A DNA stretch of 44,962 nt from Perkinsus chesapeaki (GCA_013115145.1 JAAPAO010000265.1:1-44962), one strand, 5' to 3'. Numbered from the stretch's first letter, positions 23,468 to 34,154 are shown. Numbers and translations: made by a program. The notes: generated from the letters alone by a model not told the origin.

Positions 23468-24355
23468 GTATGTTTGATTTATTTCAGTTTACTTGTTTAA
23501 CATAATACCATGGATTTGAGTTAGCCAGAGGCCGTTTGTCGGTACTGTATGCTAATATTAGTTTTGGGAGTGATTCGAAGTTTGAATCACATCAATTTTT
23601 AGTGGGAATTTTTCGGGAGTGATTCGCACCATTCCCACTAAAATAGCAATCTTCAATGAAGAAGCCAAAATTCAGTTCTCTACTCAATAATCACAGTCTA
23701 GGTCCGATTCATGGAATCTTACGCTTGGTTTTTCCTCATCATCCTCAATTACAAACGAGCACTCGGGTTGGTTGCACCTGCAATCAGCTAATCACTGCGA
23801 AATAGACCATCTAAGATTTGGTGTCCACACTATGGACTCCAGGAGACCACAAGTATATGGTGTTGTGGAATAGAATCGTCCGTTACGTACCTTGAAACCT
23901 TTGGTTGAACTTTTGGACAAGTTGTTGAAAAGCCCGACTATTCTGTGATTGTGGACATGTACCACATGACCGTTACCTACCGGGTCGTGGGTACGGACCA
24001 CGGCACTTACTTTAACATGGTCAAAATGGGATTCGGGGGTTGGCACTAAACATCATGCATCCTCCTCTGTTGTCTGCGTCTGCAAGTCGTTAAAAAGCTC
24101 AGGATAGTCCTCTATAATGCATCGCAGCTCAATTGACAACTAATAACGTAACAGTTGAATTATAGTAACAACAGCACCACACATGATTGTCAGTGATTAT
24201 TCAACAACATCTTTACACATGATTAAATAGTAGTAACATTCAACACACAAAAAGCCACAGCTGCCCTGCACTTCAGTAGTAAGATGCACCTCAACGCTTT
24301 AGACGTCATCATCATCATCATTCCAAACAAGAGTCTTTTGACTGTTCGCCGGCGG
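23468..24355. other. Convergent intergenic region with hairpins
   Basis: Lies between a plus-strand gene and a minus-strand gene, so it holds two 3' ends. It carries the paired hairpins at 23567-23643. A minus-strand frame at 23792-24046 (84 codons) has no recognised domain and is not called as a gene. Confidence 0.5.
23567..23643. repeat. Two adjacent hairpins sharing a direct repeat
   Basis: First hairpin 23570-23590: GTGATTC / GAATCAC, 7-nt loop. Second 23597-23643: TTTTAGTGGGAAT / ATTCCCACTAAAA, 13 perfect pairs with a 21-nt loop. GGGAGTGATTCG occurs at 23567 and again at ~23614 inside the second loop. It lies ~100 bp after the UPF0045 stop, so it may be a 3'-end structure or the remnant of a small inverted-repeat element. 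Confidence 0.6.
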
Positions 24356-25250
24356 CTAAACACTGAAGACAGTCACTGGAGGGCCCTTCTTGTCAAGCCT
24401 GAATCGACCTCCCTTCTTTCTAGCACTATCAATGACACCTTCACCAAGAGCACGATACATATCGCAGAGGTTTTGGAAGGTATAGGCATTCTGTAATAGA
24501 TCACTCAGGCTTGAACAAATAGCTTTACTCTGCTTAAAGAGCTGATGTTCTACAGGCGATCCCTGGAATTCATACGACTCCGGCAGATAGGCCGGGCCGT
24601 AACTCCGCATCTTATGAAGCTTTGATAGTTGAGAATTGAGAGTTGATATATCATATTTGTATAGTGGATCAACACCGAACCCCGTGGGAGGACTAATTGT
24701 GAACTTATATTCGGTTCTCGTTTTTTTTCTCTAATCGAGTGAACCCGGATGGTGTAGGTGCCGAAGGGGAACTGAAAAATACCATTTAAAGCGGTTTCAT
24801 GCTGAGCCATCGCGCCATACAAATCAATTAAGAAGGGCGACCAGGGTGTTGTATTTTCACAAGTCAGTGATGTTAATCTGAAGGCTCTGCTTCCATCGAC
24901 TTCGACTTCCATCCTATTCCCTCTCTCGCCATATTTACTGAGAATTGACTTGCCGTCACTGTTAGAATAAACGCAGCCAACTACACGGCGGCTACAGTCG
25001 ACCAAACCTCTCAGCAGCGGAGGGTAGCCCTGAGCATTGGCGGCTAAACTTGACTTAACCTATCAAGACTTACTTCTTCTCCATATGATGATGCAGGTCC
25101 AATCGCGTAATCGCGGCCCCTTTGTATGTATGGTGGTCCACCTCCAATTGCGTAATTGCGCTCCTCATCTTGTGATACAGCAAGTTGTCTCAGCAAGTTG
25201 CGCGGAAGATTTGTCAGAAAGATAATGGCGATTGATGCGATGCTAGTCAT
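24356..25250 (-). CDS. Unrecognised secreted protein, apparently frameshifted
   Basis: The ATG at 25250 starts a signal-peptide-like segment (MTSIASIAIIFLTNLP) and then two short similar units (NYAIGGGPPY, DYAIGPASSY). A second open segment, in another frame (~25060-24730: CSRRVVGCVYSNSDG ... FGTYTIRVHSI), continues the protein. The join near 25060-25075 begins at a GTAAG and may be an intron, though no clean AG gives a normal length. A third segment in yet another frame (EYKFTISPPTGFGVDPLYKY ... VIDSARKKGGRFRLDKK) continues to a stop at 24356. The switch falls at a run of eight A (T at 24721-24728), so a one-base indel or assembly error would explain it. I recognise no domain. It could be a decaying or mis-sequenced member of a secreted family. 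Confidence 0.55.
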
Positions 25251-25588
25251 AATTGTGATAGCCAATTGATGATCAATAAGGTTGAGTGAAATTGGATACG
25301 GCACCCGACATTAACAAGACTATCCACCCGTTCAGAAGGCAAGGCTGTGTGCGGTTCTCAAATCCATTAGGGTTTCCGAGATCGTCGGGGTGTTCAGTAA
25401 ACTTGGGAAACACACTCCAGAGTCCATCCTCGGAATTAATTTGCCGACTATTATTAAATCGTGTTGAGGGGAACTCATTCCGGAACTCACTCTGAAACGT
25501 GTTGAGCAAGTTACATTTTCGGAATGGATTCCGAGAGAGGAGTTGGAGGAGGTTGCCAAATGTGCAACGTTACGCTCAGTTCAATTCA

Positions 25589-25658
25589 GCGTAACAGGGA
25601 TCGAACCCACGCCCTCTGGGATAGCAGTCATATATTTTACCACTAGGCCATAAAATAT
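25589..25658 (-). pseudogene. Degenerate tRNA-like sequence with A and B boxes
   Basis: Minus strand shows an A-box (TGGCCTAGTGGTA) and a B-box (GTGGGTTCGATCCCTG) about 35 nt apart, the layout of a Pol III internal promoter. The T stem pairs only with wobbles, and the anticodon and acceptor stems fail. It could be a tRNA pseudogene or a SINE head; a working tRNA is unlikely. Confidence 0.55.
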
Positions 25659-25959
25659 ACCCAATTTCTATGTAGCTTCGTTACGGCATTCGTTACACGT
25701 AAGTGCTACTACTACTGTGGAAACTGTATAGCCATTGGCTAGAGAACGTTAGCAACTTCGCTGCATGGGACGAGGTTTCCCTATTTCCTCCAATGCCAGT
25801 TTTCCATATAGTGTTGTTCGTGTCATACGATTAGCGTGCGCCATGGTGATCGATTTGTATTGGCTCGGGTGCTGTTGTGGTGGGAGAGATTCGGTGAAGG
25901 TGATTAATAAGCTTTGATTAGTTGTTTGTCTTGTATTGTTGTTGTTGTTGTTGTTCGTA

Positions 25960-28697
25960 ATGCCTTCGGCATCATCGCTGGTTAGTTTGCCTAGGACTAG
26001 AGCTGCATCATTTAATGGTATCAATACTCCAGCTGATTATGTTAATAAATGTATTAATAAATCATTATTAATATCTAGTCTAAAGGCAAATCCTACTAAT
26101 GCTACTTATAGTAGGCCAGTATCTACTGAGGAGGTAATATAGGTTATTACGTGGTTTCTATGGTTAGTAGCTTAGATAAGAGCTCTGGAGGAAGCTGGGT
26201 GCATTGCTGAAGACTGGGCTAATGTGTACATAGGGAGCCAGGGACCTTTACCGGTTAAAGGAATGATAAGGGATTCTACATTCCAAGGCCGAGTGGAGAT
26301 ATCTGTTAAGGAGGGCTCTACGGTGACGCTGTTGATGGTAGTGGGTAATAGGTGACGTGTTGTTAGGTTGTGGTGGATGGTAGATCATTACCTTGTGGAA
26401 TAAGGAATACAGTGCTTGAAGATGCAGTTATAGAGGAGGGTACTCTAGTACAGGACTGTGGCATAGTTGCACATACTACAGTACGGAGAGGTAGTAATAG
26501 TAGTGTATCACTGTGATGAAGTGGGGTGCTTAATAGGTGCCGCCCTTTTACGGTGTGGTGTTATTCAAGGAGGGTCTCTAGACTGTACATATGGTAATGG
26601 TCACACCCTCCCACTAGCAGAGGAGACTGGTAGTAGGGACACTAAGCAGTTTGCTGAGCTTACTATTGAAGTGGCAGCTAAGGTAGTGCCTAGGTGCCTA
26701 AGAGGTAAAGGGAATAGGGGTTCAGGTTGCATCAGACAGATCAACAGCAGCAGACTATCACAAGGCATTGGGGGCCTATGTTAGGGCGGTACAGGCCGCT
26801 GGGCAAGGCAGGAGTGTTATTGATGAAGGCGCTACAGTAATGCCTAGTAGAGAGCTGCCTGTGTGTAGGGCCTATCAGGTGATATCGTGCCCCAGTGTCA
26901 AAGGTAGCTATATTGGACGAAATGTGACGGCGGTTAATAGCAAGATAGAGAATAGTTGTTTACTACATGGGAATACTGTGGAGGACTGCAGTCTTAACAC
27001 AGCTATACTGCAGAAGGGTAATATAAGAAGGCATGTAGGGATGAAGTGCGATGGCATTTAGGGGCGGGTGTTGAATCCTTTGGTGTAGTAGAGGGTGCTA
27101 CATTATGTCCCACGGTACATGTTGAAAGGCATGGAAAGGTCTTTGATTCAATAGTGGGACCATGTACTAGCATCGCTGAGGTAGGACTCTGAGGTCACAT
27201 TGTGTCCATTGTCCCGTACAGGGCGAGGTTACTGCATCGCTTGTTGGTCCATTTGTGGGGTTCCATCACCAAGCGTTATTGATAGCCTGTTTCTGGCCAT
27301 CTGGTCGAGGCAACATCGGCTATGGTGCCAATGTTGGGTCCAATCATACCGGCAAGGCACCTGATCAGGAGAACTGGCCTGGTGAGGGTACATTCTTCGG
27401 GCTTGCTACGAATATAAAGTACCCGTGCAATCTGGTGGATTCACCTTACTCTCTTATAGCTACAGGAGTTAGCTGTCTGCCTCAGGCGATAGGGGTAATA
27501 ACTATGAAGATAAAGAGAAGCAAGGATGGCTTCTCAGTTACCATTTAGTCTGGTTAATGAATCGACAGAGTGCATTGCTGGTCTGTCCCCAGCTATTAAT
27601 GAAGTTACTCCGGGATGGATGCTGAGCGATAACATGTATTCTCTGTATAGAAATGAAGCCAAGTTCGAATCCCGGCAGGGGAATCTTCCCAAGGACGGCG
27701 TTATGTAGGTGCTATGCAGTCTTCTATTGTTATTGTTGGACAGGTATCAGTACGCAGTGTTCCGACCGGATATAATGGATAGAGTAGTGAATGCCAGGGA
27801 TGCCCTAAAGGCAGCAGACCCGAAGACAACAACACTCAGAGACTCTAAGGGGCAACCAGTCTTCACAGGTAAGGGGTGATAAGGCCTCATTGCGGAGTAG
27901 TGTTAATGGTGGCAGATAAACAGATTAGTATAATCGGTAAGAATTGGATGCACGAGTCTGCTAGAGTTAAAGCTATAACTACCTATACTACCTTTCTTAA
28001 ATGGTATGCTATAAGGGGTCTATGGAGGAGGTTATCAGAAGGGGGGAGAAAGGAGGAGACTGCTACTGCCAAGATAGTAAGAAAGGTCATCAAGCAAAAG
28101 CTTTTCAAGCAAGCGGTTGCTCTTATGTTTCATGCCACATTGCTGCTGCTGCTGCTGCTTAGGTGTCTAACACTCTGGCATACCTTAAGTCCCCACCAGC
28201 TATTGATCTAACCCCACTATATCAGAACCTCACTGCCTGTGCCTACCGTGATGATGAATCACAAGGGGAGCTCAGGGAACTACAATGGGCTCATGAGTGC
28301 AAGGTAACAACCGAAGTACTAGTAGCCACCACTGGAGCGTTGTGTTAGATTTTGCGGTCGGAATGCCAGGACCCTCTTAACGTATCAGGGCTCCTACGGT
28401 GGTATGCTGACACCAACCTAGCTATTGCTAATGTAAGACAGAGTTGAGTCACTTGTTTTATTCGTATATGGCAGTCCTGTGTGAAAGCCAAGTCTCGTGA
28501 TGATTCCCGCGGTGCTAGGATCATCGGTAAGAGCTATACTGAGGCTCATGAATCGGCTTCAGAAAATAAGGTAGTCCAGCTTGAGTCTAGATCACTGTGG
28601 TAAATGTTATTGTGGTTAGGTGTGCCAAAAGGCTATTGGCGATGCTAAGCAAGTGAAGGAGGATATTGAAGCCTTCCTTGCCACCTCTAAGCTGTAG
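25960..28697 (+). CDS. DUF4954 family left-handed beta-helix protein
   Basis: ATG at 25960 sits just after a GTT-repeat tract. Exons spliced over short introns (e.g. 27018-27061, joining AILQKG to AGVESFGVVEG) give ~700 residues. The N-terminal part reads IRALEEAGCIAEDWANVYIG. Hexapeptide-type turns follow (GIRNTVLEDAVIEEGTLVQD; SYIGRNVTAVNSKIENS), and then the strongly conserved family core: GPFVGFHHQALLIACFWP, GNIGYGANVGSNHTGKAPDQ, FFGLATNIKYPCNL, SPYSLIATGVSCLPQ, FPFSLVN, and NMYSLYRNEAKF before YAVFRPDIMD. This matches DUF4954, a family known mainly from bacteria and related in fold to sugar-nucleotide transferases with left-handed beta-helices; its biochemical role is not established. 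The C-terminus is a Lys-rich helix ending EAFLATSKL. No targeting signal is obvious. Introns show it is a resident nuclear gene and not contamination. Confidence 0.78.
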
Positions 28698-29140
28698 GTA
28701 TTTAACCAACCCATTGTGGCTACTTTTTCTTAATGCTATTGGCAGCAGCATCATCATCAGCACTACCACTACCAATAACAACAGCAGGGTTACTGTTTCT
28801 TCTTCTCCTTACTACTTGTATAGACTTCTCCTCTTTACTGTACAGTCTATTATGTGTCTCCCATTGACGACAATTACAAACCATTGTTGCGCAGAAAGAG
28901 AAGAGGATTTAGGTTGTTATGTTTTTAGGTGGGCCCAAATGCGCCTCCAAATCGCCCAGCACTGTCACCAATAAGTTGGGGTTATCATTCAACTTTTCTT
29001 TCAATACATTTGCATTTCACCCGCGTTTGTCTCCTTTGATTGCTGGTTGATTTTATAATGCTCTTGCTGGGATCTGAACTTGGATGAATCGGTTACCGCA
29101 GTAGATTCATCTGGTGGTGTTGCATCATCTCCTCCTAGCA

Positions 29141-29757
29141 ATGTCTGACACTGAGACTACTGAGACCCCTTCTACCACTCTTTACGTATCTCCTATTGCT
29201 GATCCTCTTATGGGAGGTAAACTCCAAGCTAGGACAATGAAGCTCGTTAAGAAAGGTAGCATCAGTTGTATGGTGGATATTTGGTAACGGCTTTGGTCAG
29301 CCGCTACGTCCAAGTGTCTACGAAGGGGCGTACCTGAGGTATTGAAGGCTATCCGAAAGGGTAGGAGTATGTAACTGTTTTTATCATTGGGAGATTGCAT
29401 TTATTATTAGGTCAAAAGGGTATAGTATTATTGGCAGCTGATGTGTATCCTGTTGATGTTATTGCACATGTTCCAGCCTATTGTGAGAAGAATGGTATCC
29501 CATACGCCTATGTCCCTTCTAGACAGGCATTGGGTGATAATAATAACTTTTTCACAATCCTTTATTGTTTTTATTTCAGGTTCGGCTTGTCAGACTAAAA
29601 GAGCTGCCTCTGTAGTATTGGTAACTGAGCCCAAGGATGATTCCACCTACACTAAGACTTATGAACAGGTGAACCCTTCCATATATAACACTTACCCATC
29701 CTTTCTTGCTTTGGTCAGGTTCATAAGGGTGTAGTTGCCATCAATCCCTATCTCTAA
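29141..29757 (+). CDS. NHP2: NHP2, H/ACA snoRNP core protein (copy 1)
   Basis: ATG at 29141 follows CCTCCTAGCA, a likely splice acceptor. Five exons separated by ~45-50-nt introns (first 29256-29300) give ~141 residues. The L7Ae/NHP2 fold is clear: LRRGVPEVLKAIRKGQKGIV, LAADVYPVDVIAHVPAYCE, IPYAYVPSRQALG, then CQTKRAASVVLV. NHP2 binds the kink-turn-like part of H/ACA guide RNAs, with dyskerin/Cbf5, Nop10 and Gar1, for rRNA pseudouridylation in the nucleolus. SNU13 and L7Ae relatives share the fold, but the RRGVPEV and ALG-x-ACQTKR spacing favours NHP2. It is near-identical to the copy at 30697. Confidence 0.85.
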
Positions 29758-30696
29758 TGGGTTAAAACCATTACAGTAGCTTCATTAACGTATACCTTAA
29801 CAACAACAACAGCCCTAAGCCCCAGTCCTGTCTATTACTCAGCTACTACTAGTCTCTACAGTGTAGTAGGGAAAGAAGAGGAAGTATACTCCACCAGAGG
29901 ATGATTACGACAGGTTTCTATTACACTTTTGACTATTGTGTTCATCGATCTACCATCATCATGTGTATTGCTGTGGTTGGTATGCCAGCATACTGAAGCT
30001 CATAGTCGCGAGATAGAATGGGCTTCAGTGGGCCGGTGAATGAAGGGGCTTCTCGAATGATTGTAGTGCACACTTGTATCACTCACATGGGATATTGTAG
30101 ACCAATTACCCCCCTTGGCCCCTAATTACTACGTCCTTTTAGTGATGCACTTCTACTTCATTACTCTTCCCTTTTAGTCATTCACTTCTACTTCATTACT
30201 CTTCCCTTTTAGTCATTCACTTCTACTTCATTACTCTTCCCTTTTAGCGATTCACTTCTACTTCATTACTCTTCCCTTTTAGCGATTCACTTCTACTTCA
30301 TTACTCTTCCCTTTTGTTGTTTCACTTCTACTTCATTACTCTTCCCTTTTGTTGTTTCACTTCTACTTCATTACTCTTCCCTTTTAGCGATTCACTTCTA
30401 CTTCATTACTCTTCCCTTTTGTTGTTTCACTNNNNNNNNNNNNNNNNNNNNNNNNNNNNNNNNNNNNNNNNNNNNNNNNNNNNNNNNNNNNNNNNNNNNN
30501 NNNNNNNNNNNNNNNNNNNNNNNNNNNNACTTCTACTTCATTACTCTTCCCTTTTAGTGATTCACTTCTACTTTATCTACTTTATTACTCTTCCCTTTTA
30601 GTGATCCGCTTCTACTTTATTACTGGTGTGATTTTCCCTTCTTCCACTATTTGATACACAGCCGCAGCCTATTGTATTCCAGTTCATTACTCCGCA
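29758..30696. other. Spacer between NHP2 copies
   Basis: Unique sequence at 29758-30130, then a 35-bp minisatellite interrupted by an assembly gap, then ~60 bp before the second NHP2 ATG. No gene seen. Confidence 0.7.
30130..30620 (+). repeat. 35-bp minisatellite, pyrimidine-rich, with an internal gap of N
   Basis: Tandem units of about 35 bp built on CTTCATTACTCTTCCCTTTT followed by a variable linker (AGTCATTCA, AGCGATTCA or GTTGTTTCA) and CTTCTA. At least ten units are visible; bases 30432-30528 are N, so the true length is unknown. Most units end in a pyrimidine tract plus AG. It lies just upstream of the second NHP2 copy; the unique spacer before it has no repeat units. Confidence 0.92.
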
Positions 30697-31313
30697 ATGT
30701 CTGACACTGAGACTACTGATACCCCTTCTACCACTCTTTACGTATCTCCTATTGCCGATCCTCTTATGGGAGGTAAACTCCAAGCCAGGACAATGAAGCT
30801 CGTTAAGAAAGGTAGCATCAGTTGTATGGTGGATATTTGGTAACGGCTTTGGTCAGCCGCTACGTCCAAGTGTCTACGAAGGGGCGTACCTGAGGTATTG
30901 AAGGCTATCCGAAAGGGTAGGAGTATGTAACTGTTTTTATCATTGGGAGATTGTATTTATTATTAGGTCAAAAGGGTATAGTATTATTGGCAGCTGATGT
31001 GTATCCTGTTGATGTTATTGCACATGTTCCAGCCTATTGTGAGAAGAATGGTATCCCATACGCCTATGTCCCTTCTAGACAGGCATTGGGTAATAATAAT
31101 AATTTATTTATAACCCTTTATTGTTTTTATTTCAGGTTCGGCTTGTCAGACTAAAAGAGCTGCCTCTGTAGTATTGGTAACTGAGCCCAAGGATGATTCT
31201 ACCTACACTAAGACTTATGAACAGGTGAATCCTTCCATATATAACACTTACCGACCCTATCTTGATTTGGTCAGGTTCATAAGGGAGTTGTTTCTATCAA
31301 TCCCTATCTGTAA
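30697..31313 (+). CDS. NHP2: NHP2, H/ACA snoRNP core protein (copy 2)
   Basis: Same five-exon layout and nearly the same protein as the copy at 29141. I see two amino-acid changes (Glu to Asp at residue 8; Ala to Ser in the last exon, VVSINPYL against VVAINPYL), plus silent changes. The first intron is identical in both copies. Intron 3 keeps its length but differs at many bases, and so does intron 4. The open frame and splice sites are intact, so both copies look functional. The 5' flank differs: this copy follows the minisatellite. It lies 173 bp before the kinase gene on the same strand. Confidence 0.85.
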
Positions 31314-31485
31314 GTTGCTAATAGTTGTAGTTGACACCAACCCACTGTTTCCTATTCATCCTAGCACATTACTACTAACAACGTCGTCTTCAGTACCTTC
31401 CTTTTTGTTGTGTTGTACTACCATTACCTGCTCTCCCTTACTTGCCGGCTTTAGTTGGTTTGAATGACATTTAAGGGTATCATTG

Positions 31486-33019
31486 ATGAGACACTACAGT
31501 CGATCTGACTTTGAGTTTGGCTCCTTGCTCGGTGCTGGAGCATTCGCTCAAGTCGTACACGTCCGTGACAAACTCACAGGGGAAGAGTTTGCCCTCAAAA
31601 TACTCGACAAGAAGACCATCCAGCGGGTAATCATCCTTTACCATTCTCAAATGCTAAAGTACCACCTTTTTAGTTGGGTAAAACCCCTCAAGTGCTAAAC
31701 GAGAGGGATACTCTTACTAAGCTCAGAGACTGCGATAACATAGTAAAGTTGTATTTCACCTTCCAGGTTGGTCAATGTTTAATTAGTGGATATGGCTAAG
31801 TGTGCTTAGGATCACACTTGGTTATATTTTGGTTTGGAATATTGTGAAGGAGGCGATCTTGCTGAGGAGATTGGTAGATGGGGCCGCGTTCCTGAGGACC
31901 TCGCTAAGTTTTATGCGGCTGAGATTGTTAATATGCTTGTTCAATTACGCTCAAAGGGATTAGCTCATCGTGATTTAAAGCCAGATAATATATTGATAAG
32001 TAAAGGCCATCTTAAATTGGTGGATTTCGATGCTGCTAAAGTAAGACTGTCTCAGTCAACTACTTAATGTCATCATCCTCCTCCTTTAGAGCATATCCCC
32101 TAATTTGGCTTACCAATGTGAAAGAAGTGCAAGTCACGAAGGCCGCCCTACTGGTGATCAGTTACCGAAGCCATGCCAGTCGGCATCGTCATCTTCGGAT
32201 ATTAGCTCTGAAATCGCTGGTGGTGGTGATGACGGTAAAGCTGATAGAGGGGATGATTCCCAATTTAGACGTATGAATACCTTCGTTGGCACCGCACAAT
32301 ATGTGTCACCGGAGATGCTCAGTGATTCGGCAGTAGCTGGATTCGCTTCAGACCTTTGGGCATTGGGATGTATTATCTATCAAATGATAGTTGGTTACTC
32401 TCCATTTCAGTCTGGATCAGAGTATCAAACATTTCAAATGATTCTCGCAACCCAGTATGATATGCCCGACGATGTGTCTGATGTAGCCAAAGATCTTATT
32501 AATAAATTACTCGTATCGGATCCAGGAGAGCGACTCGGCTTTCGAAATCTCGGTGAACTCAAAGCCCATCCCTTTTTTGATGGCATAGATTTCGCCACTT
32601 TACCATTCACTCCGCCACCACCCGAAAGCCATCATTATCGTTATCATCATGAGGAGACGGAAGGACAACCAGGGGATGATTTAAGTGCTGAATTTGGTGT
32701 GCCGTCAACTCGAAATGGTGGGATGGAAATATCGATAGATGAGGACGATTGGAGCTACGACTCGGACGATGATGATGACAGAACCCCCATGGTTGGACAG
32801 GTCTTCGGTGGCCACGCTCAAAGGATAATACCGTTTAATTTCGTGGAGGCGGCTAACGCTTCGGTTGTTAAGTCTCCCACTGGTTATCCTAATCGTGGTA
32901 ATTCTAATAACAGAAAAACAGGAAAGCTTGATATACGAGAAAATAACAATGATAGAGCCACGTCGACAACAACAACACCGAAGCAGCAGCAGCAGCAGCA
33001 GAGAGGAGACGATGATTGA
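31486..33019 (+). CDS. PDK1-like AGC-type protein kinase with DFD motif
   Basis: ATG at 31486. Introns 31627-31673, 31767-31809 and 32041-32089. Kinase motifs: Gly loop GAGAFAQVV, FALKILDKK (VAIK Lys), NERDTL (helix C Glu), VKLYFTFQ, LEYCEGGDL, HRDLKPDN, then VDFDAAKV where kinases have DFG. After a ~70-residue Ser/Asp-rich insert comes NTFVGTAQYVSPEM, the PDK1-type T-loop, with Thr where animal PDK1 has its activating Ser. LWALGCIIYQMIVGYSPF and RLGF...LKAHPFF finish the fold. The tail is acidic (DDDDDR) and ends in poly-Gln (QQQQQQ) without the PH domain of animal PDK1. Known role: PDK1 phosphorylates T-loops of other AGC kinases downstream of phosphoinositides. Without a PH domain, membrane recruitment here would need another route. 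Confidence 0.82.
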
Positions 33020-33779
33020 TGGCTGACTGGCATACCTTGGTCTATTACTGGTTCATTCAAAGCTATTCTTCATTCCTTTTAATCTACTCATGTTGCGTTC
33101 ACCAAGTGAATACCACGAAAGCCAGAAGAGATGGTGAGCTGGCAGTTGGGCTACGATGGAGCCGCTGCAGTAGCGAGGACCTCCGAACACATAATCAGCG
33201 CAAAAACGAGATATACCCGAGTACTAATCACTAGTGTCAGACAGTCGGACTTAGGAACCCTCTCTTAAACACCAGGCCTCTCCCGAGAAAGGAACGCAAG
33301 AAATGCCCCTGATCTGGCGAGACCTCAGCATTGCTGAGTCAGCAATATATCCAGCGAAGGAGCATAACATGCTCGACACTGGAATTCGTTATCAGTCTTG
33401 ATAGTCCTCATGAGCGTAGGCTTGTGTCAAGCTAGGATGCTGCTGGATGCCTATTATATATGGGCAACACAGTATGCCGCTCACTGTAGTTTTCCCACGC
33501 TTACTGTAAGCGTATGAAAGCCCTTGTTCTTCCTTAAAAGGGTTTTGTACTTCTCAAATGGAAAGGAACCCAATTACTTTTTTCATAGAAGTAACCTGGA
33601 CATTCACGGACATTAATCCGAATGGGCCGACATACTCCTCCATAATGTAATTCATGCTTCCTATAGAGGAAGTCCAAAACCCGGAAAATGGGAATCTGTC
33701 ACCCACAAGGTCACGTCACCCTGACATACGGTCACCGGGGCATACTCAACCACGGTGGTCAAATCTCAACTACATTCCT
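33020..33779. other. Intergenic region
   Basis: No gene, repeat or RNA recognised between the kinase stop and the first Cys-rich secreted gene. A frame at 33016-33234 overlaps the kinase end and has no domain. Confidence 0.5.
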
Positions 33780-34154
33780 ATGCGTTCTTTGTATACAATC
33801 ATTCTAATTGTCGTGGCGAATTCTGACGGCGTTTGTAATGACGCTGACAAGGGGAGGATTGGTGGATACCTATTCCCGGGTTTCCTGTGGCACTGTGGCG
33901 TGGAGGCTTCTTTTACTCCACCAATGATAACCCGATGCCTCGTACAGGGCTGCGACTTGAGTAATGACTGTGCCAAGTGTATTGGCGTATTCGAGCCATG
34001 CGCTCACTATAACTGTTCACATGGTTGCACGGTTCCTTCGAACCCAGGCTGTCAGGCATGCATGGATCAACACTGTAATCCAGCACTCCTAGAATGCACT
34101 GGCCTGAGCATTCCTATTCCTGCTCCTAAGAGACAAGAGGAGAAGTGCCTCTGA
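33780..34154 (+). CDS. Small secreted 14-cysteine protein (member 1)
   Basis: Intronless frame, 124 residues from the ATG at 33780. The same frame is open further upstream from an earlier ATG, but this Met starts the signal peptide (MRSLYTIILIVVANSDGVC) and aligns with the paralogue at 35950. The mature protein has 14 cysteines, at residues 19, 39, 53, 58, 64, 67, 74, 79, 83, 91, 94, 99, 106 and 123. PGFL precedes the second Cys and EEKC ends the chain. Spacing matches the paralogue at every position but one. Likely a disulfide-rich extracellular protein; no known family recognised. Function is unknown. Confidence 0.8.
   Translation: MRSLYTIILIVVANSDGVCNDADKGRIGGYLFPGFLWHCGVEASFTPPMITRCLVQGCDLSNDCAKCIGVFEPCAHYNCSHGCTVPSNPGCQACMDQHCNPALLECTGLSIPIPAPKRQEEKCL

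Noticed and set aside
23792-24046. 84-codon minus-strand frame (MPTPESHFDHVKV...)
   Set aside because: Starts with ATG, but has no signal peptide, domain or splice context; left uncalled.
27655-27700. AAGTTCGAATCCCGGCAG, a perfect-looking T-arm
   Set aside because: It lies in the DUF4954 frame right after NMYSLYRNEAKF, where family members have a charged linker; it is more likely coding. It was not counted as an intronic B-box.
29060-29095. Antisense GTTCAGATCCC motif before the first NHP2 copy
   Set aside because: Too far from the B-box consensus and no partner structure.
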